64,000 nucleotides of DNA from Sternotherus odoratus (GCA_032164245.1 JAVMKO010000169.1:198979-262978); one strand, 5' to 3'; shown: positions 11,711 to 22,392, counted from the stretch's first letter. The notes: generated from the sequence alone by a model not told the origin. Numbers and translations are program-made.

Positions 11711-11914
11711 ATGGAGATATACCAATCTCCTAGAACTGGAAAGACCTTGAAGGTCATTGAGTCCAGTCCCCTGCCTACACTAGCAGGATTGAGTACTGTC
11801 GCCTGACAGATTTTTTTTTGCCCCAGATCCCTAAATGGCCCCCTCAAGGATTGAACTCACAACCCTGGGTTTAGCAGGCCAATGCTCAAACCACTGAGCT
11901 ATCCCTCCCCCCCC
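11711..11914 (-). mobile_element. Cry-type tRNA-derived SINE
   Basis: The complement gives a clear tRNA-like head: complement of ccactgagctatccctcc (box A side) and of ttgaactcacaaccctgggt (box B side). The tail is the complement of gaactggaaagaccttgaag. In copies 2 and 3 the same place reads aacatttaacatatacctga without the SINE (15027, 17515), so this is a clean filled-versus-empty site. Confidence 0.9.
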
Positions 11915-12210
11915 AACATATACCTGACATTAAAAAAGAAACAAAAAAACAAACAAACAAAAGCCGTGCAGTTGTAAATTAAAAAAACTAGCTTGTTTTT
12001 AGGATATCAAACTCCTCATACAGATTTTGAAATTTATTATAAGCCCATTGCTGAGGCTGGTGGGTGAACCGCACCTTTGGGATTTTTTAAAAAATTCAAA
12101 CCTTCCTTTATGAAAAGCTTTTTGATTCATTCATTCAGTTAACAGGACACTGTTTCTCAACAGTTTCAGTATTGAAGAAGCAACATTTTTCAACTAAAGA
12201 CCATTTCTTT

Positions 12211-12500
12211 GGGCTGGTCTTCACGGGGGGGGGGGAGGAGATCGGCTGTAGATACGCAAATTCAGTTACGATAATAATGTAGCTGAAGTCGGCGTATCTA
12301 CAGCTGACTTACCTGCTGTCCTCATGGCGGCAGCAGGCAGCGGCGTGCTCCCCTGTCGACTCCAGCTGATGCCTTTTACTGAGCTGGAGTTCCGGAGTCG
12401 ACAGGGGCGCTGCTGGCGATTGATTCATCGCGTCTTGACGAGACATGATAAATCGATTGCCAAAAGATCGATCCCTCCCCACTGTAGTGAAGACAAGCCC
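12211..12500 (+). mobile_element. 290-bp MITE, insertion defined by empty paralogous sites
   Basis: Ends gggctggtcttcac and gtgaagacaagccc are inverted repeats matching at 13 of 14 positions. Copies 2 and 3 read ccatttctttgaaaacattc at the orthologous place (15313, 17803). Copy 1 interrupts it after ccatttcttt and resumes with cttgaaaat. Removing the element and 3 bp restores the empty site, so the target duplication is about 3 bp and imperfect (ttt/ctt), as in Harbinger-like elements. Two internal hairpins (cggctgtagatacgc, cctgtcgactccagct) are visible. No transposase. Confidence 0.88.
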
Positions 12501-13003
12501 CTTGAAAATAATCCCAATCAACTCTAATTTCCAGACTAACATTGTCTAATTTCAACTTCCTTTAGATCATGTTATGCCTTTCTCTACTAATGGACTCTTC
12601 AATATAGCAGAGAAAGTTATCACATTATTTGGGGTTACAAGTTGAAGCTAGACACATTCAGACTGGAAATAAGAACTACATTTTTAATGGTGAGGATAAT
12701 TAACCATTGAAAAAAATTATCAAGAGTCTCTAGGAATTACTTTGGCGAAGTTCTGTGACCTGTCTTGTCCCAGGATTCAGGATATATAGTCACAATGGTC
12801 TCTTCTGGCATTGGAAGCTAGGAATCTGCTATGGTATCCATGTTCCATTGGCTCTGATTTTTGCATTTTATTATTTCTGTACTTACAATATTTTATAAAT
12901 TACCAAACTTTGTCTTGTTTTGGGTATTACATTATTTCTGTATGCTATGGAGACAAAATTGAATGTACATGGTTAAACACATGGTTTTCTTTTTGTTTTT
13001 CAG

Positions 13004-13024
13004 GAAGAATCCAGAGTGAAAACG
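13004..13024 (+). CDS. Gene 1 heptad exon, copy 1b (butyrophilin-like)
   Basis: tctttttgtttttcag precedes 21 bp and a gttaag donor. Read in the array phase it encodes (G)RIQSEN with one G left over. The donor is GT but departs from GTRAG (second A replaced by T). The same odd donor is kept in the copies at 15787 and 18277. Preceded by the exon at 10717, the join reads ...LQEKLGRIQSEN, an amphipathic coiled coil typical of the B30.2-proximal region. Confidence 0.78.
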
Positions 13025-13787
13025 GTTAAGTCCTAATAACTTCTATGGCTTGGAGGATGTCTGGTTGTGTAATATTTGGGGCATATGTTTTGGAGGACAA
13101 GTACTGTGAATACAAGAGAGACTGATGATTGTCAGTGTGTTGATGAAAAGAGACTAGCAGATGGGAGTGATGGGTTGTGAGAACAGTTCCCATGAGAACA
13201 CAAGAAGTCTGTAGAGTATCCCTGCTGAGAGAAGGTTTGGGATTTCCTCTTCATGGGGTGAGGTTTATTCAGAGGCCTGTCATGGCTGGCAGATGAGTCT
13301 GGTTGGATATTGAGCATAAGGATAGCTGTCGGGAGTGTGTGACAGTGGAATATGTGGGGTGTTTCATATTGAATGTTTTAGAAGTAGTTAAAATGTAATA
13401 TTTGTGAGTATTTGTTATCCCAATAAACACAGAGACACACAAACACAAATGACTGCAAAAAAATCTGACTCACAAAGCAGAAAAAATAACTTTTAATTTG
13501 TTCTTCTTCAGTACGGTACTAGTAAACTAGGTACACTAGTAAAACATCTATAAAGCCCTGTGCAAACCTCACTGTTAGAAGTATGGGAGCAAAAATATTT
13601 TTTTCCTAATAATCTTTTAATTTATCTCATGTCTTGTGTTTGGACTCCAGAGCCCTAGTGCCTGCTCACTGTCTAGGGATGAATTTCACCCCAAATCAGT
13701 CCTTAAATGTCCATGAATATAGAGAGAGTTAGGCCCCAAGAATGTGTCATTAATTATGTGGTTTGGAATTTACCATTGATATTAATA

Positions 13788-14441
13788 ACTAACATAAGTA
13801 CCCGGCACTGCTCGGGTCAGTCGGAGGTGGAGAGGGGGCAGACAGCTGACACCCCCTGACCAACCCCAACACCCCCCGGCTCACTTACCCCCCGACCAAA
13901 CCCGACACCCCCACCTGACCCCTCCAACCAAACCCAACACCCCCACCTCACCCCCCGACCGAACCAGACACCCCCACCTCACTTACCGTCCCACCAAACC
14001 CAACTCGGATCCGTCGCAGGCAGGGAGGGGGCCCAGAGCTGAGGGATTCCGCGGACCTTCACAGGTGGGGGGGGGGCACAGGGCTGATGGATTCCGGGGT
14101 TCCGTTGGGAGGGGGGAGGGGCAGAGAACTGAGGGACCTCCGGGGTTCCGTTGGAGGAGGGAGGGGCAGTGAGCTGAGCGAGTGAGGTGTCTGTTGGAGG
14201 GGGTATTATGACATCATCACCACCTAACTGCCCAGCTGATGCGATTGGCCCTTAGAGACTTTCACCCCTGGGTGGTGTCAGAGGTGAGATTCGAAAAATT
14301 TTCGACCCTTACGACCATCTAGACCCCAAGACCTCTAACTGTACCAAATTTCAAGTCTCTAGCTCAAACGGTGCGGGAGGAGTTCGCGGTCATACATACA
14401 TACATACATACATACACCACTTGACTTTTATATATATAGAT
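13788..14441 (+). mobile_element. Unclassified repeat with CCCGGC...CTCGGG head and TATATATATAGAT tail
   Basis: Boundaries come from comparison with copies 1 and 3, which read ttgatattaataatagcagt and ttgatgtcaataatggcagt. Copy 2 splits this after attaata and resumes at ggcagtatg. The head is actaacataagtacccggca followed by ctgctcggg (a small hairpin). The middle is C-rich or G-rich with loose repeats of accaaacccaacaccccc. The end holds accaaatttcaagtctctag, a (TACA)n run and ttttatatatatagat. A diverged relative lies at 51011-51461. I do not recognise the class with certainty. Confidence 0.75.
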
Positions 14442-15786
14442 GGCAGTATGATCAGGTCCTGTGAGAGAGTTACTTTGTGTGGGTGTCCCACACTCAAAAT
14501 ATGAAATATTCTATTACCCTTGCTGATATTTTGGTATATCAATTGTGTCTTCTCCACCATCACCTTCCTGCCCCCTTGAGATCTGGAGAGGGCAAGACAC
14601 ACACTCCTGCAAAGCTTGCCAGGTGTGGAAGCTCCTCCAAAGCCTGTTACACTGGCCAGGCCTGAGGGGTGCACCTCTATGTCTTTGGAGGCTGCTAGAG
14701 AGGGAATCTCTTCACTTCCACTTCTGACCTGTGGGGCTTAGTGGAGCTAGAGTGGGGAGAGGAGTAGCAAAGCCAACATGGATTGGTGCCTTAAATTTTA
14801 ATTTTTAATATCTTTATATTAAAAAAGAAAAAGTTTTAAATTTCAATTGTAAAAAATCACATTTAAATAAAATCATATTTTAATAAAGTACTTGAATTTT
14901 ACCAACCGATGGGCATTTGTTGTATATGTAATTTCTGCTCCCATTTATTTATTTCTTATGGGAAGATTTTTTTAAAAGTATCAAAGAAATTGTTCAAAAT
15001 ATTTTTATTTTAGAGTGTAGGAAACATTTAACATATACCTGACATTAAAAAACAAACAAACAAACAAACAAAAGCCGAGCATTTGTAAATAAAAAAAACT
15101 AGCTTGTTTTTAGGATATCAAACGCCTCAGACAGATTTTTGAAATTAATTATAAGCCCATTGCTGAGGGTGGTGGGTGAACTGCACCTTTGGGATTTTTT
15201 AAAAAATCAATTCTTCCTTTATGAAAAGCTTTTTGATTCATTCTTTCAGTGAACAGAACACTGTTTCTCAAACAGTTTCAATATTGAAGAAACAACATTT
15301 TTCAACTAATAACCATTTCTTTGAAAACATTCCCAATCAACTCTAATTTCCAGACTGACATTGTCTAATTTCAATTTCCATTGGATTATGTTATGCCTTG
15401 CTCTACTAATGAGCTCTTCAATCTAGCAGAGAAAGGTATAACATTATCTGGGGTTACAAGCTGAAGCTAGACACATTCAGACTGGAAATAAGTGAATTTT
15501 TAATGCTGAGGGTAATTAACCAGTGGAAAAAAATTAGCAAGGGTTCCTAGAAATTACTTTACAAGATTCAGTGGTCTCTTCTGTCGTTGGAATCTAAGAA
15601 TCTGCCATGGTATCCAAGTACCACTGGCTTTGATTCTTGCATTGTACTATTTCTGTACGTACAATGTTTTATGAATTGCCAAACTTTGTCTTGGTTTTGT
15701 TTATTACATTATTTCTGTATGCTATGGAGAGAAAATTGGATGTACACAGTTAAAGACATGGTTTTCTTTTTGTTTTTGTGCTTCAT

Positions 15787-15807
15787 AAAGAATCCAGAGT
15801 GAAAACG
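15787..15807 (+). pseudogene. Dead heptad exon, copy 2b
   Basis: Aligned with the exons at 13004 and 18277, all 21 positions survive and would encode (K)RIQSEN, and the gttaag donor is intact. The acceptor has changed from tttttcag to gcttcat, so the AG is gone. The next AG (aaag, ending 15790) would give a 17-bp exon and a frameshift. The exon is therefore probably skipped. Confidence 0.75.
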
Positions 15808-16649
15808 GTTAAGTCCTAATAACTTCTATGGCTTGGAGGATGTCTGGTTGTGTAATATTTGGGGCATATGTTTTGGGGGACAAGTACTGTGAACCCAAGA
15901 TAGATTGATGATTGTCAGTGTGTTGATGAAAAGAGACTAGCAGATGGAAGTGATGGGTTGTGAGAGAAGCTCCCATGAGAAGACAAGGAGTCTGTAGAGT
16001 TTCCCTGCTGAGAGAAGGTTTCAGATTTCCTCTTCATGGGGTGAGGTTTATTCAGAGGCCCATCATGGCTGGTTAGATACTGAAGACGGGGATAGCCGTT
16101 GGGAATGTGTGATAGTGGAATATGTGGGATGTTTCATAGTGGAGGCTTTGGAAGTGGTTAACATTTAATATTTGTGAGTATTTGTTAACTCGTTACACAC
16201 AAAGACAAACACACACACAAATGAATGCAAGAAAAAAATGACTACCAAAGCAGAAAAAAGTAACTTTGAATTTGTTCTTCTTCAATACCGTACTATTAAA
16301 CAAATTATGCTAGTAAAACATCTATAAAGTGCTGTGCAGAGCTCAATGTTGGGAGCAAGGATGCAAAAATATATTTTTCCTAATAATCTTTTAATAAATC
16401 TCATGTCTTGTGTTTGGATTCCATAAAGAGGCAATGTGTAGAATCTCTTAAGGAGTGACAATATTCAGAATTTTCTTTATTGCAGTGACAGGATTTATTG
16501 AGGATTTTTACAGTAGGGGAACAAGTCTGGTTTGGGCTGTTGCAACATAATTGTGGTGAGGTATTAGATTAGAAGCTTTTGGGAAGGGCTATAACCCAAC
16601 TGTAATACACAAGGTGTGTGGATTAAAAACATCTTTTTTTTCTTTACAG

Positions 16650-16670
16650 AGGAACTCCGAGGAGAACTGA
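16650..16670 (+). CDS. Gene 1 heptad exon, copy 3a (butyrophilin-like)
   Basis: tttttttctttacag precedes 21 bp and a consensus gtaagt donor. In phase it encodes (E)ELRGEL with one A left over, which joins AA of the next exon to give Lys. It is the twin of the exon at 10717 (ELQEKL), diverged at several residues but keeping the two leucines of the heptad. Symmetric phase means the duplicated pair could be added without breaking the frame. Confidence 0.8.
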   Translation, partial: RNSEEN

Positions 16671-18276
16671 GTAAGTATGTGTTGATTCATGTAAAAGTTA
16701 ATTCAATTCCATGGTAGAAAAGTGTTGCAAATGGAACTGAAGGTCTCACTGTTAGAAATAAGGCAACTGAAGGATCTTTGATGTTATATGAATATTACTT
16801 TGTAAAATTTGCTAGGTTGGACAGATGAATGCTACAGATTAATACTTGCTCCCATTGGGTGAAAGGCTCTCCAATGCAGTGGTGTATGTGTCACTTATAT
16901 CTAATACATCCCTTCAAAATAGGGAATACTTGAGTATCTTGTGCTGCAGAGCCCTAGTGTCTGCTTGCTGTCCAAGAATGAATTTCTCCCCAAATCAGTC
17001 CTTCAATGTCTGTGAATATAGAGGAATTTAGGCCCTGACAACATGTCTCCAATGATGTGATTTGGAATTTGCCATTGATGTCAATAATGGCAGTAGGATC
17101 GGGTCCTGTGACATAGTGACTGTGTGTGGGAGCCCCTCCAAAGCCTGTTACACTGGCCAGGCACCTCCATGTCTTTGGGGGCTGCTAGAGAGGGAATCTC
17201 TTCACTTCCACTTCTGACCTGTGGGACTTAGTGGAGCTAGCGAGGGGAGAGGAGCAGCAGAACTAACATGGATTGATGACGAAATTTAATTTTTAATGTC
17301 TTCATACTAAAAAAGAAAAAGTTTTAAATTTCAATTTTTAAAAAATCAGATTTAAATAAAATAATATTTTTAATAAAGTACTTGAATTTTATCAACCCAT
17401 GGGCATTTGTTGTATATGTCATTTCTGCTCCCATCTATTTATTTCTTATGGGAAGATTTTTTCAAAAGTATCAAAGAAATTGTTCAAAATATTTTTATTT
17501 TAGAGTGTAGGAAACATTTAACATATACCTGACATTAAAAAACAAACAAACAAACAAACAAAAGCCGTGCATTTGTAAATCAAAAAACTAGCTTGTTTTT
17601 AGGATATCAAATGCCTCAGACAGAGTTTTGAAATTAATTATAAGCCCATTGCTGAGGGTGGTGGGTGAACCGCACCTTTGGGATTTTTAAAAAAACTCAA
17701 TTCTTCCTTTATGAAAAGCTTTTTGATTCATTCTTTCAGTGAACAGAACACTGTTTCTCAAACAGTTTCAATATTGAAGAAACAACATTTTTCAACTAAT
17801 GACCATTTCTTTGAAAACATTCCCAATCAACTCTAATTTCCAGACTGACATTGTCTAATTTCAATTCCATTGGATTATGTTATGCCTTGCTCTACTAATG
17901 AGCTCTTCAGTCTAGCAGAGAAAGGTATAACATTATCTGGGGTTACAAGCTGAAGCTAGACACATTCAGACTGGAAATAAGTGAATTTTTAATGCTGAGG
18001 GTAATTAACCAGTGGAAAAAAATTAGCAAGGGTTCCTAGAAATTACTTTACAAGATTCAGTGGTCTCTTCTGTCGTTGGAATCTAAGAATCTGCCATGGT
18101 ATCCAAGTACCACTGGCTTTGATTCTTGCATTGTACTATTTCTGTACTTTCAATATTTTATAAATTGCCAAACTTTGTCTTGGTTTTGTTTATTACATTA
18201 TTTTTGTATGCTGTGGAGACAAAATTGGATGTACACAGTTAAACACATGGGGTTTTTTTTTGCTTTTGTTTTTCAG

Positions 18277-18297
18277 AAAGAACCCAGAGTGAAAATG
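18277..18297 (+). CDS. Gene 1 heptad exon, copy 3b (butyrophilin-like)
   Basis: ttgcttttgtttttcag precedes 21 bp and a gttaat donor. In phase it encodes (K)RTQSEN with one G left over, which joins AT of the 27-bp exon at 21106 to give Asp. The donor is weaker than its twin at 13004 (gttaag), having lost the +5 G-equivalent. Use of this exon needs transcript evidence, but the frame stays open whether or not it is included. Confidence 0.7.
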
Positions 18298-18786
18298 GTT
18301 AATTCCTAATGACTTCTATGGCTTGGAGGATGTCTGGTGGTGTAATATTTGGGGCATATGTTTTTGGGGACATGTACTGTGAACCCAAGATAGATTGATG
18401 ATTGTCAGTGTGTTGATGAAAAGAGACCAGGAGATGGGAGTGATGGGTTGTGAGAGAAGCTCCCATGAGAAGACAAGGAGTCTGTAGAGTTTCCCTGCTG
18501 AGAGAAGGTTTCAGATTTCCTCTTCATGGGGTGAGGTTTATTCAGAGGCCTGTCATGGCTGGTTAGATACTGAAGACAGGGATAGCCGTTGGGAGTGTGT
18601 GATAGTGGAATATGTGGGGTGTTTCATAGTGAAGGCTTTGGAATTGGTTAACATTTAATATTTATGAGTATTTGATAACTCGTTACGTACAAAGACAAAC
18701 ACACACACAAATGAATGCAAGAAAAAAATGATTACCAAAGCAGAAAAAATAACTTTGAATTTGTTCTTCTTCAATACTGTACTATT

Positions 18787-18900
18787 CAGGGCCGGTGACA
18801 GAAATTTGGGGGGCCCCTACTCTGATAGTTTGGGGCCCCCCCCAGCCCACTTGCCCCCCCCTCCAGCCCAGCCGGTGCTCCCCCCCCCCAGCTGACAGTG
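18787..18900 (+). mobile_element. hAT MITE, left end only
   Basis: Starts cagggccggtgacagaaatt, the same left end as the complete element at 35124. It is followed by ggggccccccccagcccact and a C-rich tract, then breaks off at ctgacagtgt. The right terminus and target duplication are missing. Confidence 0.8.
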
Positions 18901-20140
18901 TCTTATATTTTTGTTTTACAATACAATACAATAGTTTTGTTTTAGAGTGTACGAAACATTTAACATATACCTGGCATTAAGAAGGAGAACAAACAAACAA
19001 ACAAAACCAGGTATTTGTAAATAAAAAAATCTACTTTGTTTTTAGGTTATCAAACTCCTCATACATATTTTGAAATTTATTATAAGCCGAGGCTGGTGAA
19101 ATTTATTATTACATTGGCGAGGTTGGTGTGTGAACTGCGCCTTTGGGATATTTTTAAAAGCTCAAACCTTTTATGAAAAGCTTTTTGATTCATTCTTTCA
19201 GTCAACAGAACACTAGTTCTTAATCAGTTTCAGTATTGAAGAAACAGCATTTCTCCACTAAAGACCATTGCTTTGAAAACATTCTCAATCATCTCTAATT
19301 TCCAGACTGATGTTGTCTAATTTCAACTTCTTTTGTATCATGTTATGCATATGGGAATAGCAGTTGTGAGTGTGTGACTTGAATGTATGATGTGTTTCAT
19401 ATTGAAGGCATCAGAAGTAGTTAAGATGTAATATCTGTTAGAATCACAGAGTTGGAAGTGATCTCAGGAGATCATCTAGTCCAGCACCCTGCTCAAAGCA
19501 GGACCAATCCCTATTTTCACCCCATATCCCTAAATGGTCCCCTCAAGAATTAAACTCACAACCCTGGGCTTAGCAGGTCAACACTCAAACCACTGAGCTA
19601 TCCCTGGCTCCTTAGATGCTGGGGATTGAACCCAGGGCCTCATACATACAATGAATGTGCTCTACCAGGTGGGTATAAAATACAAGCCATCACAGCTGTG
19701 TTAACCTATTACACACCCATTACACACATGGGGATACACACACACACACAAATGACTACCAAAGCAGAAAAAAGTAAATTTGAATTTGTTCCTCTTGAAT
19801 ACAGTTTTATTAAACACACTCAAAATATGAAATATTCTATTACCCTTTCCGGGTTTTTTAATATATTAATTGTGTCTTCTCCACCACCCCCCCCCCCCTC
19901 TTGCCTCCTTGAGGTCTGGGAAGGGCAAAACACACACTCCTGCAAAGGTTGAATGGTGTGGGAGCCCCTCCAATGCCTCTCACACTGGCCAGGCCTAAGA
20001 AGTGCACCTCCATGTCTTTGAGGACTGGTAGAGACGGAACCTCTTCACTTCTACTCCTGACCTAAGGGCTTTGATAGAGGTGGGGAGGTGAGAGGAGCAG
20101 CAGAGACCACATAGATAGGTGCCTTCCTTGCAGGCTCAGT
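18901..20140 (+). repeat. Tandem unit copy 4 and a further partial copy, exonless
   Basis: 18930-19360 repeats the intron seen at 15005-15390 (taacatatacctggcattaa, ctccagactga-type block). 19360-19440 and 19735-19815 repeat the tail. 19805-20130 repeats the acactcaaaatatgaaatat...ctggccaggcct block. Deletions and a SINE have removed both heptad exons, so nothing here is translated. Confidence 0.75.
19440..19611 (-). mobile_element. Cry-type SINE with CR1-like tail
   Basis: The complement has the box A side (complement of accactgagctatccctgg), a box-B-like complement of attaaactcacaaccctggg, and a 3' tail equal to the complement of gaatcacagagttggaagtg. It is followed at 19612-19680 by another tRNA-like scrap (gattgaacccagggcctcat, gctctaccaggtgggta). 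Confidence 0.85.
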
Positions 20141-21105
20141 GATGAAAGGATTGAGGATTTCAGGAGTGCACCTGCCTTTTTGGTACAGCAAGATGGGAAC
20201 AAAGAAGCCTTCTTCATTTGCTCAGGAAAGAGGCTGTCTGTATGTGCAGCAGCTCTGATGGGCTGTAAATCACAGGAGTTGGGCAGGTAGCCAATCAGAG
20301 TGGGGTTAGCATACAGAAATATCTGAAAATCTGTGGATGATGGGGAATTCCCATAGACCTGGCAAATTAGAGGTCATCTGAAATCACACAGATGGCAGGT
20401 CTGAGTTAATTTGACTTTGAAAGATATAGCCCAGTTGACATATCAGTAAGTACAGGTACAACATTATCACACACGTCTGATTACCTCCGGTATCCTTGTG
20501 CAGTGATATTTTTCTCATCCACTCTCCTCCCTCACCACCCTAAAACACACTCTCCTCTAGATTATTGGAGGGAGCCAGGCTTTCCCTCATATTCCTCTCC
20601 TATATTCCTTGCTGTTTTTGCCCATTTTCATCTCTCTCATAGCAGGAAAGACAGCAGCTCCAGGCAGAAATAGTACAGCTACCCACATTCCCAGCATCAC
20701 CACACACACAAGACTTGTGGCGCTGTCTCTGCCTGAGACCGAGGTATGAGTGAAGGATGGAATAGGCCTGGTGACTCCATGAGAGCAACATACGGGGCCC
20801 AAAAGTGTAGAATAACCAAAGCGTGTGTGTACCATTAATGTGCTTTACTTTCTCTTTTCTGCACAAGTACATAACTCTGTATTGTGTCTGATGATCTCAG
20901 TTATCTGCAGTGTAGTTGTAGACATGTCGGTCCCAGGATATTAGGGAGACAAGGTGGGTGAAATTGATCCTGTAAAAGATATTACCTCATCTACTTTGAT
21001 CATTATTTATCCTCAACCTGGGATATTTCTGCTGCTAAAAGGAGGAAAATTAGCAGTATGTGCCTCTTGGAATTCAATGTCTGTTGTTTCTCACTTTCAT
21101 TTCAG
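20141..21105. other. Intron of gene 1, nothing further recognised
   Basis: Unique-looking sequence before the 27-bp exon. Open frames at 20587-20872 on the minus strand are overlapping and without recognisable domains. No complete transposon was seen. Confidence 0.5.
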
Positions 21106-21132
21106 ATTGGAGAAGGGCTCGCACCTATGCAG
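21106..21132 (+). CDS. Gene 1 27-bp exon, DWRRARTYA (butyrophilin-like)
   Basis: tttctcactttcatttcag precedes 27 bp and a gtaaca donor. With the leftover G of the preceding exon it encodes DWRRARTYA plus one G. A 27-bp exon carrying a D-W-R-(R/K)-A motif directly before the B30.2 exon is diagnostic of BTN-family genes. The phase matches on both sides: G from 18297 gives the first Asp, and the last G joins AT at 21540 to give the Asp of DDIT. Confidence 0.9.
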
Positions 21133-21539
21133 GTAACAGAATACACATCTCTCATGGTAATCAGAAATCATCTTCACAGTTTAAACAGAACATGTTGCTA
21201 TCACGGAGATAACAACTGGGGCTTTACTACATTTCCTATGAGACCTTACTTGTTCTCCTCTTTCAAACATTGTAACTTATATCAGAATCTGGCACAATAT
21301 ATTTGAGTATCAATAGATATAAACATTTCAGGATCCCTCCCATTTCTGTGTAGAGTTCAATCAAATATCACATCTCTGAGATATTTCAGTGTAACCAAAT
21401 TGCCAGAATAGAACAAAACCCGTTATCAGGAGGCATTTTGTCTGAGTAAGGACAGCAGGAATTGGCCCACAAGCCATATCTCCCATGTTTCAGTTTATAC
21501 TGCAATTAGACAAGGGTTTCTTAAATTCTCTCTTTGCAG

Positions 21540-22069
21540 ATGACATCACTCTTAATCCAGGCACGGCCCACCCCAACCTCTCCATTTCTGAGGATAAGAA
21601 GAAATTTACTCATGGAGCCCAAGCTCAAAAAGTTTCAGCAAGTCCAGAGAGGTTCGATTCAACTGTCTGTGTGCTGGGCTCTGAAGAATTCTCTGGTGGC
21701 AAGCACTACTGGGAGATGGATGTCACGAGCAGCACTGACTGGGACCTGGGAGTGGCCAGTAAATCCATAAAGAGAAGCGGAAAACTTTCCCTGACCCCTA
21801 AGGAGGGATTCTGGGCTCTGGGTCTGAATGGGAGAGATTATTGGGCAAAAACTGATCCATGGACCCGGGTCATGGTGCAGAAAAAGCCCAAAAAAATTGG
21901 AGTTTACCTTAGTTATCAAGAGGGGAAGGTGACCTTCTTCAATGTAACTGACATGTCTGTGTTATTCACATTTAACGATTTTTCATTCTCAGGAGAGGTT
22001 TATCCATTCTTTAAAAATTCTCACAAAGAAACATCAATGAGAATTTGTTCTATAAAAGAAGTTGAATGA
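21540..22069 (+). CDS. Gene 1 terminal exon, PRY-SPRY (B30.2) domain
   Basis: The exon starts after ctctctttgcag and encodes about 175 residues to a TGA at 22067. The PRY part carries the LNPGTAHPNLSIS motif (consensus LDP.TAHP.L.LS). The SPRY part carries RFDSTVCVLG, FSGGKHYWEMDV, DWDLGV, KEGFWALGL, PKKIGVYLSYQEGKVTFFN and VYPFF in the expected order. The frame is open and undamaged. In butyrophilins, butyrophilin-like proteins and TRIMs, B30.2 is an intracellular ligand-sensing or protein-binding domain. The upstream coiled-coil exons and the DWRRA exon favour a BTN-like gene over TRIM. It lies about 25 kb upstream of a second BTN-like gene in the same orientation. The specific orthologue cannot be named by eye. 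Confidence 0.95.
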
Positions 22070-22135
22070 GCTTAGTGGCACTGCCACACATTTATCCTAG
22101 AATCAGAGACATAGCCATGTTAGTCTGGAATTTCA

Positions 22136-22392
22136 GAAGTTACAAAGAGTCCTGTGGCACCTTAAAGACTAACTAAAGTATTAAAGCATAAGCTTTCGTG
22201 GGTTAATACCCACTTTGTCAGATGCAAGTAGTGGAAGTATCCAGGGGCAGGTATAAATAGGTAGGCAAGAACCAGGTTAGAGATAACAGGGTGAGTCCAG
22301 TGGGGCTGAACCAGCTTGTTATCTCTAATCAGGGAGGGTGAGGTATTCTTCTAGCAGCTGAATTGGAGGTGTGAACAGCGAGAGAAGATAAA
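22136..22392. repeat. Left 257-bp inverted arm of the Penelope-like element
   Basis: From gaagttacaaagagtcctgt to gcgagagaagataaa. It is the near-perfect reverse complement of 23953-24209. Inverted terminal repeats of this kind (pseudo-LTRs in fold-back order) are known for Penelope-like elements. Confidence 0.92.

Larger units (their letters stand above)
10385..13655 (+). repeat. Tandem unit copy 1 (two live heptad exons)
   Basis: Starts near gtttgggctcttgcaacgta. Exon at 10717, long intron, exon at 13004, then a shared tail (tttgggatttcctcttcatg, gtgtttcatattgaatg) to tctcatgtcttgtgtttgga. The same order recurs in copy 3. Copy 1 alone carries two SINEs (10470, 11711) and a MITE (12211) at sites that are empty in copies 2 and/or 3. 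Confidence 0.85.
13656..16430 (+). repeat. Tandem unit copy 2 (partial; second exon disabled)
   Basis: Begins at agagccctagtgcctgctca, equivalent to the middle of copy 1 (around 11009), so the first heptad exon and its flanks are absent. It carries a 0.65-kb insertion (13788-14441). The tail 15800-16420 matches 13020-13640 almost word for word, including a cacatgtt..-type block and the gtttggattcca end. Confidence 0.85.
16431..18786 (+). repeat. Tandem unit copy 3 (two live heptad exons)
   Basis: Matches copy 1 in order: gtttgggctgttgcaacata (16530), exon at 16650, tgctcccattgggtgaaagg (16847), then the shared intron, exon at 18277 and the shared tail. It resembles copy 2 most closely over 17280-18780 (several hundred bases with few differences), which points to a recent copy 2/copy 3 duplication. 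It lacks the SINEs and MITE of copy 1 and the insertion of copy 2. Confidence 0.85.

Noticed and set aside
19612..19680. A tRNA gene
   Set aside because: Only a tRNA-like scrap next to a SINE; no complete cloverleaf could be formed.
20642..20671. Possible extra heptad exon giving ERQQLQAEI
   Set aside because: The attractive peptide is in a phase incompatible with neighbouring exons, and the donor (gtacag) is weak. In the correct phase it gives non-heptad text.
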